DNA of 64,000 nt from Geojedonia sp051814705 (GTDB lineage: Bacteria > Bacteroidota > Bacteroidia > Flavobacteriales > Flavobacteriaceae): positions 62,001-126,000 of the forward strand of contig JBPWQW010000006.1 of the NCBI GenBank assembly GCA_051814705.1, read 5' to 3'. The translations under genes were made by a program, and so were the position numbers. Shown here piece by piece: positions 9,002 through 16,585 of this stretch (its first letter is position 1; each line of letters opens with the position of its first letter). The notes under the pieces were generated by a model that saw only the letters and a list, made by a program, of their open reading frames with translations, was not told the DNA's origin and made no database searches.

Positions 9002-9317
9002 ACAGATTTAACCCAGGAATATTTGGCATACCATCCTTGGCCACTGCAGCAATTTCAGTTTCGTTAACAACTGTTGCACGTTCTATGGCCTTGTTTAGGG
9101 TCAAAATCAAATAATCTTCAAGGATGTCTTTATCGTGTAACAAATCGTCATCCATAGTTATGGATTTTATAGTTCTGTTTGCGGTTAGGGTTACTTTTAG
9201 TTTTTGGTCATGACTGGCTTCATCAATTAAAACGGTATTGAGTCGTTGTTTTGTAGCTTCAACTTTATCTTGGGTTTCCTTTAGTTTTTTCATCATACCC
9301 ATCATATCTCCGAACAT
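8994..9317 (-). CDS. YbaB/EbfC-family nucleoid-associated protein
   Basis: The 107-residue product has the YbaB pattern: a helical Met/Lys-rich start (MFGDMMGMMKKLKETQDKVEATK), a central beta region (KVTLTANRTIKSITMDDDLL) and a C-terminal helix (LNKAIERATVVNETEIAAVAKDG) ending in MPNIPGLNLF. Members bind DNA as dimers. An in-frame ATG at 9374 exists, but a -33/-7 promoter occupies 9344-9374, so the start is set at ATG 9317, which also fits family length. Its 3' end overlaps ltaE by 8 bases tail to tail. Confidence 0.88.
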   Translation of the reverse strand: MFGDMMGMMKKLKETQDKVEATKQRLNTVLIDEASHDQKLKVTLTANRTIKSITMDDDLLHDKDILEDYLILTLNKAIERATVVNETEIAAVAKDGMPNIPGLNLFK

Positions 9318-9343
9318 AATATTTAATTTAAAAATTAGAACTG

Positions 9344-9374
9344 CAAATTTACTAATTGTGACCATGCTGAACAA
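9344..9374 (-). promoter_or_regulatory. Promoter of the ybaB-type gene
   Basis: On the minus strand TTG (9374-9372) and TAAATTTG (9351-9344) are spaced 20 bases apart. The -7 box ends 27 bases before the ATG at 9317, which decides against the longer start at 9374. Confidence 0.65.
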
Positions 9375-9408
9375 ATGGATTTAGTCTTCGTATATCTAAT
9401 TAAAATTT

Positions 9409-9416
9409 TACTTTTG
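9409..9416 (+). promoter_or_regulatory. -7 element upstream of the oligopeptidase gene
   Basis: TACTTTTG is an exact TAnnTTTG match 23 bases before the ATG at 9439. No convincing TTG lies at the expected distance. Confidence 0.45.
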
Positions 9417-9438
9417 CAATCTTCATAATAGGTATTTA

Positions 9439-11502
9439 ATGACAATGAAAAAGGTTCAACCACCAATCGCTAAAAAAATCTCAAAAAAGCTTGACATTCA
9501 TGGTGATATAAGAATTGATGATTATTTCTGGCTCAACCAAAGAGAGGATCAACAGGTTCTGGATTATCTGGATGCTGAAAATGAGTATTATGAACAGATG
9601 ACGGCCCATACCAAAAATTTTGAAGCCAATTTGTTTGAAGAAATGAAATCCAGAATCAAGGAAGATGATGAGTCCTTGCCCTATAAATACAATGGTTACT
9701 GGTATATCGTAAAATATAAAACTGGCAAAGATTACCCAATTTACACCAGAAAAAAAGACACGCTTGAAGCCGACGAAGAATTGCTGTTTGATTGCAATGT
9801 CATGGCTAAAGGCCATCATTATTTTAAATTGGTAGGTTTAAGTGTGAGTCCGGATAATACCATGATTTCATTTGGGGTTGATTTAGTAGGAAGACGCCAG
9901 TATACCATTCAGGTTAAAAACCTATTAACCAATAAAATCTTTCCGGATACTATTGAAAGCACAACAGGCTCTGCCACTTGGGCTAACGACAACCAGACTT
10001 TATACTACGCCAAAAATGATGAAAAAACGCTTCGGTCAGATAAAATATACAAGCATAAACTTGGGCAAGATGAGGTCCAGGACAGTCTGGTTTTTAATGA
10101 AACAGATGATACTTTTGGGGTTGCCGTTTATAAATCTAAATCGAGAAAATATTTGGTCATAGCCTGTTATAGCACATTGACCAACGAATACCACATTTTA
10201 AACGCTAACACACCAGATGAAAACTTTAAGGTTTTCCAAGAGCGCATACGAGGTTTGGAGTACAGTATTTCGCATTTTGAGGATCATTTTTATATTGTTA
10301 CCAATAAAGATGACGCCATTAACTTCAAACTGATGAAAACTCCAGAAAACCAGACAGGAATTGACAATTGGGCGGAGGTCATTCCTCACCGAAATGATGT
10401 ACTACTTGAAGACATTGATATTTTTAGGGACTTTTTAGTGATAAGTGAGCGTTGCAATGGGTTGAATCAAATTAGAATACAACGATGGGATAAAATGGAA
10501 GATTATTATTTACCGTTTAACAATGAAACGTATACGGCACATACGGGTACAAATGTAGATTTTGATACGTCAATTTTGAGGTATGTTTATAATTCGCTTA
10601 CCACGCCTACATCGATTATAGATTTTGATATGGTAACCAAAACACAAACTATTAAGAAAGAGCAGGTGGTTTTGGGAGGACAATTCAAAAAGGAGAATTA
10701 CACATCCGAACGTATTTGGGCGACTGCTAATGATGGAACAAAAATTCCGATGTCATTGGTATACAGAAACGATACCGCTAAATGCCTAACAACCCCAGTA
10801 TTACTTTATGGATATGGATCTTATGGCCACACTATAGATCCCTATTTTTCTAGTATCCGATTAAGTCTTTTGGATAGAGGCTTTATTTATGCTATTGCCC
10901 ATGTTAGAGGTGGGGAATATTTGGGAAGACCATGGTACGAAGATGGAAAATTGCTTAACAAGAAAAATACTTTTGATGATTTTATAGCCTGTACCAAATT
11001 TTTGATAGAAAAGGGTTATACATCACCAAGCCATATGTATGCTTTGGGAGGAAGCGCAGGCGGATTATTAATTGGGGCGGTAATCAATATGGAGCCTCAA
11101 TTGTACAATGGAGTTATTGCTGCAGTTCCTTTTGTTGATATCGTCACGACCATGCTCGATGAGAGTATTCCACTAACCACAGGTGAGTATGACGAGTGGG
11201 GCAATCCCAATGATAAGGCCTATTATGATTATATAAAGTCCTATTCACCTTACGATAATGTTACAAAACAAAGTTACCCACATATTTTGATCACAACGGG
11301 TTTACATGATTCTCAAGTACAATATTGGGAACCTGCTAAGTGGGCTGCCAAACTTCGAGCCCATAAAACAGACACGAATAAGTTGTTATTAAAAACCAAT
11401 ATGAAAGCTGGACATGGTGGGGCTTCCGGTCGATTTGAGGCATTAAAAGAAGACGCCGAAGAGTACGCCTTTTTGTTAGATTTGGAGAATATTGATAACT
11501 AA
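9439..11502 (+). CDS. ptrB: Oligopeptidase B-type prolyl oligopeptidase (S9A)
   Basis: This serine peptidase cleaves short peptides, typically after basic residues. The 687-residue protein has an N-terminal beta-propeller (about residues 75-400) and a C-terminal alpha/beta-hydrolase domain. The triad is visible: Ser539 in GGSAGG, Asp624 in LHDSQVQYWEP and His659 in AGHGGASGR. The region YGSYGHTIDPYFSS and HVRGGEYLGRPWYEDGK is characteristic of the oligopeptidase B branch. There is no signal peptide, so it is probably cytoplasmic. A second ATG two codons in (9445) is an equally possible start. Confidence 0.9.
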   Translation: MTMKKVQPPIAKKISKKLDIHGDIRIDDYFWLNQREDQQVLDYLDAENEYYEQMTAHTKNFEANLFEEMKSRIKEDDESLPYKYNGYWYIVKYKTGKDYPIYTRKKDTLEADEELLFDCNVMAKGHHYFKLVGLSVSPDNTMISFGVDLVGRRQYTIQVKNLLTNKIFPDTIESTTGSATWANDNQTLYYAKNDEKTLRSDKIYKHKLGQDEVQDSLVFNETDDTFGVAVYKSKSRKYLVIACYSTLTNEYHILNANTPDENFKVFQERIRGLEYSISHFEDHFYIVTNKDDAINFKLMKTPENQTGIDNWAEVIPHRNDVLLEDIDIFRDFLVISERCNGLNQIRIQRWDKMEDYYLPFNNETYTAHTGTNVDFDTSILRYVYNSLTTPTSIIDFDMVTKTQTIKKEQVVLGGQFKKENYTSERIWATANDGTKIPMSLVYRNDTAKCLTTPVLLYGYGSYGHTIDPYFSSIRLSLLDRGFIYAIAHVRGGEYLGRPWYEDGKLLNKKNTFDDFIACTKFLIEKGYTSPSHMYALGGSAGGLLIGAVINMEPQLYNGVIAAVPFVDIVTTMLDESIPLTTGEYDEWGNPNDKAYYDYIKSYSPYDNVTKQSYPHILITTGLHDSQVQYWEPAKWAAKLRAHKTDTNKLLLKTNMKAGHGGASGRFEALKEDAEEYAFLLDLENIDN

Positions 11503-11517
11503 TTGAAAAAAATCTCT

Positions 11518-11525
11518 TATTTTTG
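11518..11525 (+). promoter_or_regulatory. -7 element upstream of the cysteate/cysteine synthase-like gene
   Basis: TATTTTTG is an exact -7 match 48 bases before the ATG at 11574. A possible TTG at 11492-11494 lies 23 bases upstream, inside the end of the oligopeptidase gene. Confidence 0.45.
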
Positions 11526-11573
11526 CGAGGTTTCAAGTTAGATTTTTTAATTTGGGGCTGGTAAATAGCATTT

Positions 11574-12614
11574 ATGAAGCAAAATAAACAGGTATTTGAT
11601 AATGTATTACAACTTATAGGTAATACCCCTCTTATCAAACTGAACAGAATGACTGCTGATTTTGATGGCGATTTTTATGCAAAAGTCGAAGCTTTTAATC
11701 CAGGGCATTCATCTAAGGACAGAATTGCACTACATATCATTGAAAATGCCGAAAGACAAGGTATTTTAAATCCAGGTGACACGATTATAGAAACGACTTC
11801 AGGTAATACGGGTTTTAGTATTGCCATGGTAAGCATTATTAAAGGCTATAAATGTGTGTTGGCTGTAAGCTCAAAATCATCAGCCGATAAGATTGGAATG
11901 TTGAAGTCTATGGGAGCCAAGGTTTATGTCTGTCCAGCACATGTAAGTGCAGACGACTCGCGCTCATATTATCAAGTAGCAAAGCGATTACATAGCGAAA
12001 TCGAGGGATCCATATACATAAATCAATATTTTAACCAATTAAATATTGACGCACATTATAGTAGTACTGGGCCAGAAATCTGGAATCAAACCGAAGGGAA
12101 AATTACACATTTGGTAGCTTGCAGCGGAACGGGAGGAACAATTTCTGGGGTTGCAAAATATCTAAAAGAAAAAAATCCTAACATTCGTATTATTGGAGTG
12201 GATGCTTATGGCTCTGTACTGAAAAAATACCATGAAACACGAGAGATTGACGATAAAGAAATCTATCCTTATCGTATTGAAGGTTTAGGGAAAAACTTGA
12301 TTCCTACAGCTACAGATTTTGATCTCATCGATAAATTTGAAAAAGTAACAGACGAAGAAAGCGCACATACAGCTCGAGAAATTTCAAGAACAGAAGGATT
12401 ATTTGTTGGGTATACAAGTGGAGCAGCTATGCAAGCTATAAAACAACTTAGTGCCGAAGGAGAGTTTAAAAAAGGAGACCAAATTGTAGTCATTTTTCCA
12501 GATCACGGGTCAAGATATATGAGTAAAATATACAGTGACAAATGGATGGAAGAACAAGGGTTTTTCGACAGCAAATATGTTGCTGAAGCTGAACATATTC
12601 AATATATAAAATAA
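11574..12614 (+). CDS. PLP-dependent cysteine synthase-family enzyme, probable cysteate synthase
   Basis: The 346-residue protein is a fold-type II PLP enzyme of the cysteine synthase/cystathionine beta-synthase family without CBS domains. Visible sites are the Schiff-base Lys48 in NPGHSSKDR, the substrate loop TSGNTG (75-80) and the phosphate-binding loop GTGGT (185-189). The Lys loop (GHSSKD) differs from the PSGSIKD or GGSVKD of typical cysteine and cystathionine synthases. The next gene is an alpha-oxoamine synthase like the flavobacterial cysteate fatty acyltransferase. In the described capnine pathway a protein of this family makes cysteate from a serine derivative and sulfite. I therefore favour cysteate synthase; ordinary cysteine synthase or cystathionine beta-synthase remains possible. 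Confidence 0.7.
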   Translation: MKQNKQVFDNVLQLIGNTPLIKLNRMTADFDGDFYAKVEAFNPGHSSKDRIALHIIENAERQGILNPGDTIIETTSGNTGFSIAMVSIIKGYKCVLAVSSKSSADKIGMLKSMGAKVYVCPAHVSADDSRSYYQVAKRLHSEIEGSIYINQYFNQLNIDAHYSSTGPEIWNQTEGKITHLVACSGTGGTISGVAKYLKEKNPNIRIIGVDAYGSVLKKYHETREIDDKEIYPYRIEGLGKNLIPTATDFDLIDKFEKVTDEESAHTAREISRTEGLFVGYTSGAAMQAIKQLSAEGEFKKGDQIVVIFPDHGSRYMSKIYSDKWMEEQGFFDSKYVAEAEHIQYIK

Positions 12615-12630
12615 CTAACTCACTCGATAT

Positions 12631-12668
12631 CAAATCCCATGACGATTTATGAGTTGTGGGATTTTTTC
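12631..12668 (+). terminator. Intrinsic terminator after the cysteate synthase-like gene
   Basis: AAATCCCA (12632-12639) pairs with TGGGATTT (12657-12664) and is followed by more T residues. It lies 17 bases after the stop and separates this gene from the next, which has its own -7 box. Confidence 0.65.
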
Positions 12669-12729
12669 TGTTTAAAGAAGTTTTGAACATAAGTTTATAA
12701 ATTAATTATGCGGTCAACTTATAATTAAT

Positions 12730-12737
12730 TAATTTTG
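12730..12737 (+). promoter_or_regulatory. -7 element of the alpha-oxoamine synthase gene
   Basis: TAATTTTG matches TAnnTTTG, 30 bases before the ATG at 12768. Together with the terminator before it, this suggests separate transcription from the upstream partner gene. Confidence 0.5.
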
Positions 12738-12767
12738 CCCGTAACTAATTAGACTAAAAATGAATTA

Positions 12768-14027
12768 ATGAAGGATCTATTTGAAAAAATTTATAGAGAT
12801 AAAGGACCTTTAGGAAAATGGGCTTCTCAAGCAGAAGGCTATTTTGTATTTCCAAAACTGGAAGGCCAAATCTCCAATCGAATGAAATTTCAGGGGAAAG
12901 ATGTGATCACATGGAGTATCAATGATTATTTAGGATTGGCTAACCATCCAGAAGTGAGAAAAGTAGATGCTGAAGCTGGTATTGCTTATGGTTCTGCGTA
13001 TCCAATGGGTGCTAGAATGATGTCTGGACATACTGATCTTCACGAGATATTGCAGAAAGAATTAGCAGATTTTGTAAGTAAGGAAGCTGCCTATCTTTTA
13101 AATTTTGGGTATCAGGGTATGGTTTCAACCATAGACGCCTTAGTATCTAAAAGCGATATAATTGTTTATGATGTCGATGCTCATGCCTGTATTATTGATG
13201 GTGTGCGTTTGCATATGGGAAAACGATTTACCTATAAGCACAATGATATTGAAAGTTTAGAAAAAAACCTGGAACGTGCTGCTAAAATGGCCGAACAAAC
13301 TGGTGGAGGAATCCTTGTGATTTCTGAAGGTGTGTTTGGGATGCGAGGCGAACAAGGGAAATTAAGAGAAATTGTTGCTCTTAAGAAAAAATATAATTTT
13401 AGAATTTTAGTAGATGATGCCCATGGCTTTGGAACCCTTGGAAAAACCGGGGCTGGTACTGGTGAAGAACAAGGTGTGCAAGATGATATAGATGTCTATT
13501 TTGCAACATTTGCAAAATCTATGGCTGGAACTGGTGCTTTTATAGCAGCTGATCAAGAAATTATAGATTACCTTAAATATAACTTGCGTTCTCAAATGTT
13601 TGCAAAATCATTGCAAATGCAATTGGTGGTTGGCGCTAGAAAACGTTTGGAAATGTTGAGAACAATGCCTGAACTTAAGAAAAAGCTTTGGGAAAATGTA
13701 AATGCTCTACAATCTGGACTTAGAGAAAGAGGTTTTGATATTGGCGATACGGAAAGCTGTGTCACACCGGTTTATTTAAAAGGAAGTATACCTGAAGCTA
13801 TGGCTTTGGTTAAAGATTTACGCGAGAACCATGGAGTCTTCTGTTCTATAGTCGTATATCCAGTGATACCAAAAGGGATGATTTTATTGCGTTTGATTCC
13901 TACTGCTACCCATACTTTGGAAGATGTTGAAGTTACATTAAATGCATTCGATGCGATAAGGACAAGATTGGAAAGTGGAACTTATCATCGTTTATCAGCT
14001 GCTGTAGCTGCTGCCATGAATGAATAG
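12768..14027 (+). CDS. Alpha-oxoamine synthase, probable cysteate C-fatty acyltransferase
   Basis: The 419-residue protein belongs to the PLP alpha-oxoamine synthase family (KBL, BioF, serine palmitoyltransferase). It shows the stacking His139 in DVDAHACI, DDAHGFGTLG (216-225) that grips PLP, and the Schiff-base Lys250 in TFAKSMAGTGAF. These enzymes condense an amino acid with an acyl-CoA or acyl-ACP with loss of CO2. The placement directly after a cysteine/cysteate synthase homologue matches the sulfonolipid genes of Flavobacterium and related genera, where this enzyme joins cysteate to a fatty acyl group to make 3-keto-capnine. Serine palmitoyltransferase is the main alternative. The N-terminal extension of about 45 residues before the catalytic fold is normal for this branch. 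Confidence 0.75.
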   Translation: MKDLFEKIYRDKGPLGKWASQAEGYFVFPKLEGQISNRMKFQGKDVITWSINDYLGLANHPEVRKVDAEAGIAYGSAYPMGARMMSGHTDLHEILQKELADFVSKEAAYLLNFGYQGMVSTIDALVSKSDIIVYDVDAHACIIDGVRLHMGKRFTYKHNDIESLEKNLERAAKMAEQTGGGILVISEGVFGMRGEQGKLREIVALKKKYNFRILVDDAHGFGTLGKTGAGTGEEQGVQDDIDVYFATFAKSMAGTGAFIAADQEIIDYLKYNLRSQMFAKSLQMQLVVGARKRLEMLRTMPELKKKLWENVNALQSGLRERGFDIGDTESCVTPVYLKGSIPEAMALVKDLRENHGVFCSIVVYPVIPKGMILLRLIPTATHTLEDVEVTLNAFDAIRTRLESGTYHRLSAAVAAAMNE

Positions 14028-14049
14028 ACTAATTCAAATATTTACAATG

Positions 14050-14086
14050 AAAAAGATCCGATGAATGTTCATCGGATTTTTTTTAT
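14050..14086. terminator. Bidirectional terminator between convergent genes
   Basis: ATCCGATGAA (14056-14065) pairs with TTCATCGGAT (14068-14077), flanked by an A-run and a T-run. It ends transcription of the plus-strand oxoamine synthase gene and can also serve the minus-strand GNAT gene, whose stop codon lies in the T-run. Confidence 0.85.
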
Positions 14087-15204
14087 GCGATATCTTTTTT
14101 GAATGTACAACGCTTTTTATGGGTTACAGGGCTAAAATGCTTCCAAATTTGATGAATGGCAACATTGTCGTCGAGCTCGGGACCCCTGATGCACCATTTA
14201 ACTCCCTTAGCTTTAAAGGTGTCGTAAAATTCTTTAAAGATAATAGCAGTAACACCTTTATTTTGATATTCAGGTAAAATGCCTATTAAATAAAAGGTCA
14301 CTGTTTTGGCATGTTTTTTTGCTTTTAAAAGATGCCATATACCAAATGGAAACACTTTACCATTCATTTTTTGGAGTGCTTTGGCATAAGATGGTGTGAC
14401 GATTCCAAAACCTATTAGTTTATCGTTTTTATCTAGAACAAATTTTACATACTCTGGGTTTAGAAATCCGATAAATTTTTTCTTAAAGTATTCCCGTTGC
14501 TCTTTATTTATTTCAACAAATGAGGAAAGCACAGAATGCGATTGTGAAAACACATCAAACATGTCATCTGTATAAGACATGATGTCTTTGTTTTTTGTAA
14601 AATTTAAGGCTTTGAGTTGGTACCTTTTTTTTATGAGGTCTTGAATTTTTTCAAAGGATTCAGGGCGAATATTCCTAAAATCCATTTTGTTTTCAGAATA
14701 GGTTTTGGCTACTTCATAACCCAATTCCTTAAAGTGGTTGGCATAATAAGGGTGATTATGCCAGGTAATCATGCTTCCAATTTGATCGAACCCATAAGTC
14801 AATACCCCAACTTTATCCAGGTTTGAAAACCCAACAGGGCCTTCAACAAATTCAAGTTGATGAGATTTACCGATTTCATGGACTTTTTCTAGTAGCAATC
14901 TTGTGATATTGACGTCATCAATGACATCAAACCAACCAAATCTCATTTTTTTTAGATGTTGTTTGTCAACTTCAATCCGGTTAATTATAGTGGCGATTCT
15001 TCCAACAATTTCATGACCATCATAAGCTAAAAAAAAGCGCGCTTCGGCATCATTAAAAACTGGGTTTTTAGCTTTGTCAAAGGTGGCTAGTTCTTCTTTA
15101 ATAATAGGAGGCACCCAATAATTTGAACCTTTGTATAGCTTAAATGGAAATTTCACAAAAGCTTTTAAATCTTTTTTGGAATGGATTTCTTTAACTGTAA
15201 TCAT
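14083..15204 (-). CDS. Large GNAT-fold acyltransferase; candidate lipid N-acyltransferase
   Basis: The 373-residue soluble protein has an N-terminal segment of the type KFPFKLYKGSNYWVPP followed by AEARFFLAYDGHEIVGRIAT, and a C-terminal acyl-CoA-binding GNAT motif (YLIGILPEYQNKGVTAIIF, about 303-322). It is about twice the size of an ordinary GNAT and looks like a two-half GNAT. The family is often named only N-acetyltransferase. It converges on the sulfonolipid-type gene pair and follows an outer membrane barrel gene by 9 bases. The bacterial ceramide synthase of Caulobacter is also a GNAT-type protein, so an N-acyl transfer to capnine is a reasonable hypothesis. No direct evidence for the substrate exists in the sequence. 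Confidence 0.7.
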   Translation of the reverse strand: MITVKEIHSKKDLKAFVKFPFKLYKGSNYWVPPIIKEELATFDKAKNPVFNDAEARFFLAYDGHEIVGRIATIINRIEVDKQHLKKMRFGWFDVIDDVNITRLLLEKVHEIGKSHQLEFVEGPVGFSNLDKVGVLTYGFDQIGSMITWHNHPYYANHFKELGYEVAKTYSENKMDFRNIRPESFEKIQDLIKKRYQLKALNFTKNKDIMSYTDDMFDVFSQSHSVLSSFVEINKEQREYFKKKFIGFLNPEYVKFVLDKNDKLIGFGIVTPSYAKALQKMNGKVFPFGIWHLLKAKKHAKTVTFYLIGILPEYQNKGVTAIIFKEFYDTFKAKGVKWCIRGPELDDNVAIHQIWKHFSPVTHKKRCTFKKDIA

Positions 15205-15213
15205 AAAAATGAA

Positions 15214-16170
15214 TTAAAGATTGTCGTCATTAAAATCGTTTCGCTTTCTGGATTTTCTTTTACCTTCCTCTTTTGCCGAATTTCCATTATCGATCTCTTT
15301 GTCCTTATGAAAATCCAGTCGGTAGGAGGCTCCAAAATTTACGCTAAAAACAGACGGTGTATCTTTGGTATTTAAAGTCACGGCAGTATCTAATTGAAAA
15401 TCCTTGCCCCATAAATAGGCACCACCAAAACGGAATAAATTATCGGCGTAGAAATCACTTTTAATACCTTGTGCTTCACCAAAAACAACCCATTGAGGGT
15501 TGAATGAGTGGGTTAGGGTTAAGATGTATTGAAAATCTGAGAAATCACTTCCTATTCTATCTTTTATCAAATTGATGACAAAAACCCATCCGCCAGAAAA
15601 ATTGTTTTGAGAAATCACGGCTATTTTTGGACTAAATCCTTCAACATCAGGAGCGGTATACGGATTGTTTTTGGTGTCAAAGTTGGCTCCAGCATAAATT
15701 GCAACAGCTGGAATCAGTGATTTCCATTTAAATTTTTTATTGGCCCAATAACTATAGAGGTTTGGTTTCTCTTCTTCGGAATTTTTTAAAGGATCATAAA
15801 TTAAATATTTAGCTCCCAAAGTGAAATTTTTAAAGTTGGAGCGTGAAGTTTCAGAAGAAAAAGTCGAACGGTTATCCGTAAAGGTGTCTTTTTGGTAAGT
15901 GCCTTGCAAATTGAGTTCTAAGGCTTCCAGTAAAAAACCATAACGAGCTGCAAAGTCAACTCCAAATCCGGAAACTTCATATCGCAAAGGTGTGTGTTTC
16001 TCTTTTACGAAATAGGGACCCAATTCTAATTGAGCAACATTGGTACCTAAAGAAAAGGCGCTTGTTGATTCCCCTGGCCGGTTGGAATTAATAACTTCTG
16101 TATATTGCGAAAACGCACTATACGAAACCATTAAGCCGGCCATAAGTAGATAAGATTTGATAGACTTCAT
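15214..16170 (-). CDS. Outer membrane barrel protein of the phenol-degradation MetA-like family
   Basis: The 318-residue product has a signal peptide (MKSIKSYLLMAGLMVSYSAFSQ), then alternating beta-strand segments typical of a 10-14 strand barrel (for example EVINSNRPGESTSAFSLG and AKYLIYDPL). It resembles the PF13557 outer membrane family, often annotated transporter. The final 30 residues are a highly charged tail (Lys, Arg, Asn, Asp) that follows the last aromatic strand, which is unusual for a barrel. It is upstream of the GNAT gene in one probable operon, with a -7 box before its start. The transported compound is unknown. Confidence 0.75.
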   Translation of the reverse strand: MKSIKSYLLMAGLMVSYSAFSQYTEVINSNRPGESTSAFSLGTNVAQLELGPYFVKEKHTPLRYEVSGFGVDFAARYGFLLEALELNLQGTYQKDTFTDNRSTFSSETSRSNFKNFTLGAKYLIYDPLKNSEEEKPNLYSYWANKKFKWKSLIPAVAIYAGANFDTKNNPYTAPDVEGFSPKIAVISQNNFSGGWVFVINLIKDRIGSDFSDFQYILTLTHSFNPQWVVFGEAQGIKSDFYADNLFRFGGAYLWGKDFQLDTAVTLNTKDTPSVFSVNFGASYRLDFHKDKEIDNGNSAKEEGKRKSRKRNDFNDDNL

Positions 16171-16188
16171 TATGATTTATGTTTGATT

Positions 16189-16196
16189 CAAATATA
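16189..16196 (-). promoter_or_regulatory. -7 element of the barrel-GNAT operon
   Basis: On the minus strand the bases read TATATTTG, 19 bases before the ATG at 16170. Confidence 0.5.
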
Positions 16197-16250
16197 GAGA
16201 TTTTATATTTTTTTTAAGTATTAATAACTGTAATTAAGCCTTGATAATTG

Positions 16251-16258
16251 TATTTTTG
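16251..16258 (+). promoter_or_regulatory. -7 element of the DUF4834-YfhO-glycosyltransferase operon
   Basis: TATTTTTG is an exact -7 match 38 bases before the ATG at 16296. An alternative TTG start at 16275 is less attractive because it would leave only a very short leader. Confidence 0.5.
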
Positions 16259-16295
16259 AAAAAAATATTTTTATTTGTTACAAACGGCATCAATA

Positions 16296-16556
16296 ATGGG
16301 TTTATTAAGAACAATTTTAATCATCTTGTTGGTTTATTATGGAATAAAGGTTTTATCACGAATTTTTGCGCCCTTTATGATCCGCTATATGTCTAAAAAA
16401 ATGCAGGAACGGTTTGGTGGCTCATTTCAGCAGCAAAATAGTCAATCTGAACCAAAACATAAAGTTGGAGAAACCGTTATAGATAAAATACCCAAAAAAG
16501 ATCCATCTTCAAATAAAAATGTAGGGGAATATATAGATTACGAAGAAATTGATTAA
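16296..16556 (+). CDS. DUF4834-family small membrane protein
   Basis: The 86-residue protein has one N-terminal membrane helix (MGLLRTILIILLVYYGIKVL), a basic amphipathic stretch with MIRYMSKKMQERFGG, and a polar tail ending VGEYIDYEEID. This matches the DUF4834 proteins found next to YfhO genes in Flavobacteriaceae. I chose the ATG at 16296 over a TTG at 16275 because it begins exactly at the conserved membrane helix. It lies 29 bases before the YfhO gene and is probably cotranscribed with it. Its function is not known. Confidence 0.78.
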   Translation: MGLLRTILIILLVYYGIKVLSRIFAPFMIRYMSKKMQERFGGSFQQQNSQSEPKHKVGETVIDKIPKKDPSSNKNVGEYIDYEEID

Positions 16557-16585
16557 TTTTCAAGCTTATAGTTTAAATCACATTC

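Noticed and set aside
9318..9374. Longer YbaB N-terminus from ATG 9374
   Set aside because: The stretch carries the -33/-7 promoter and the added sequence does not resemble the family.
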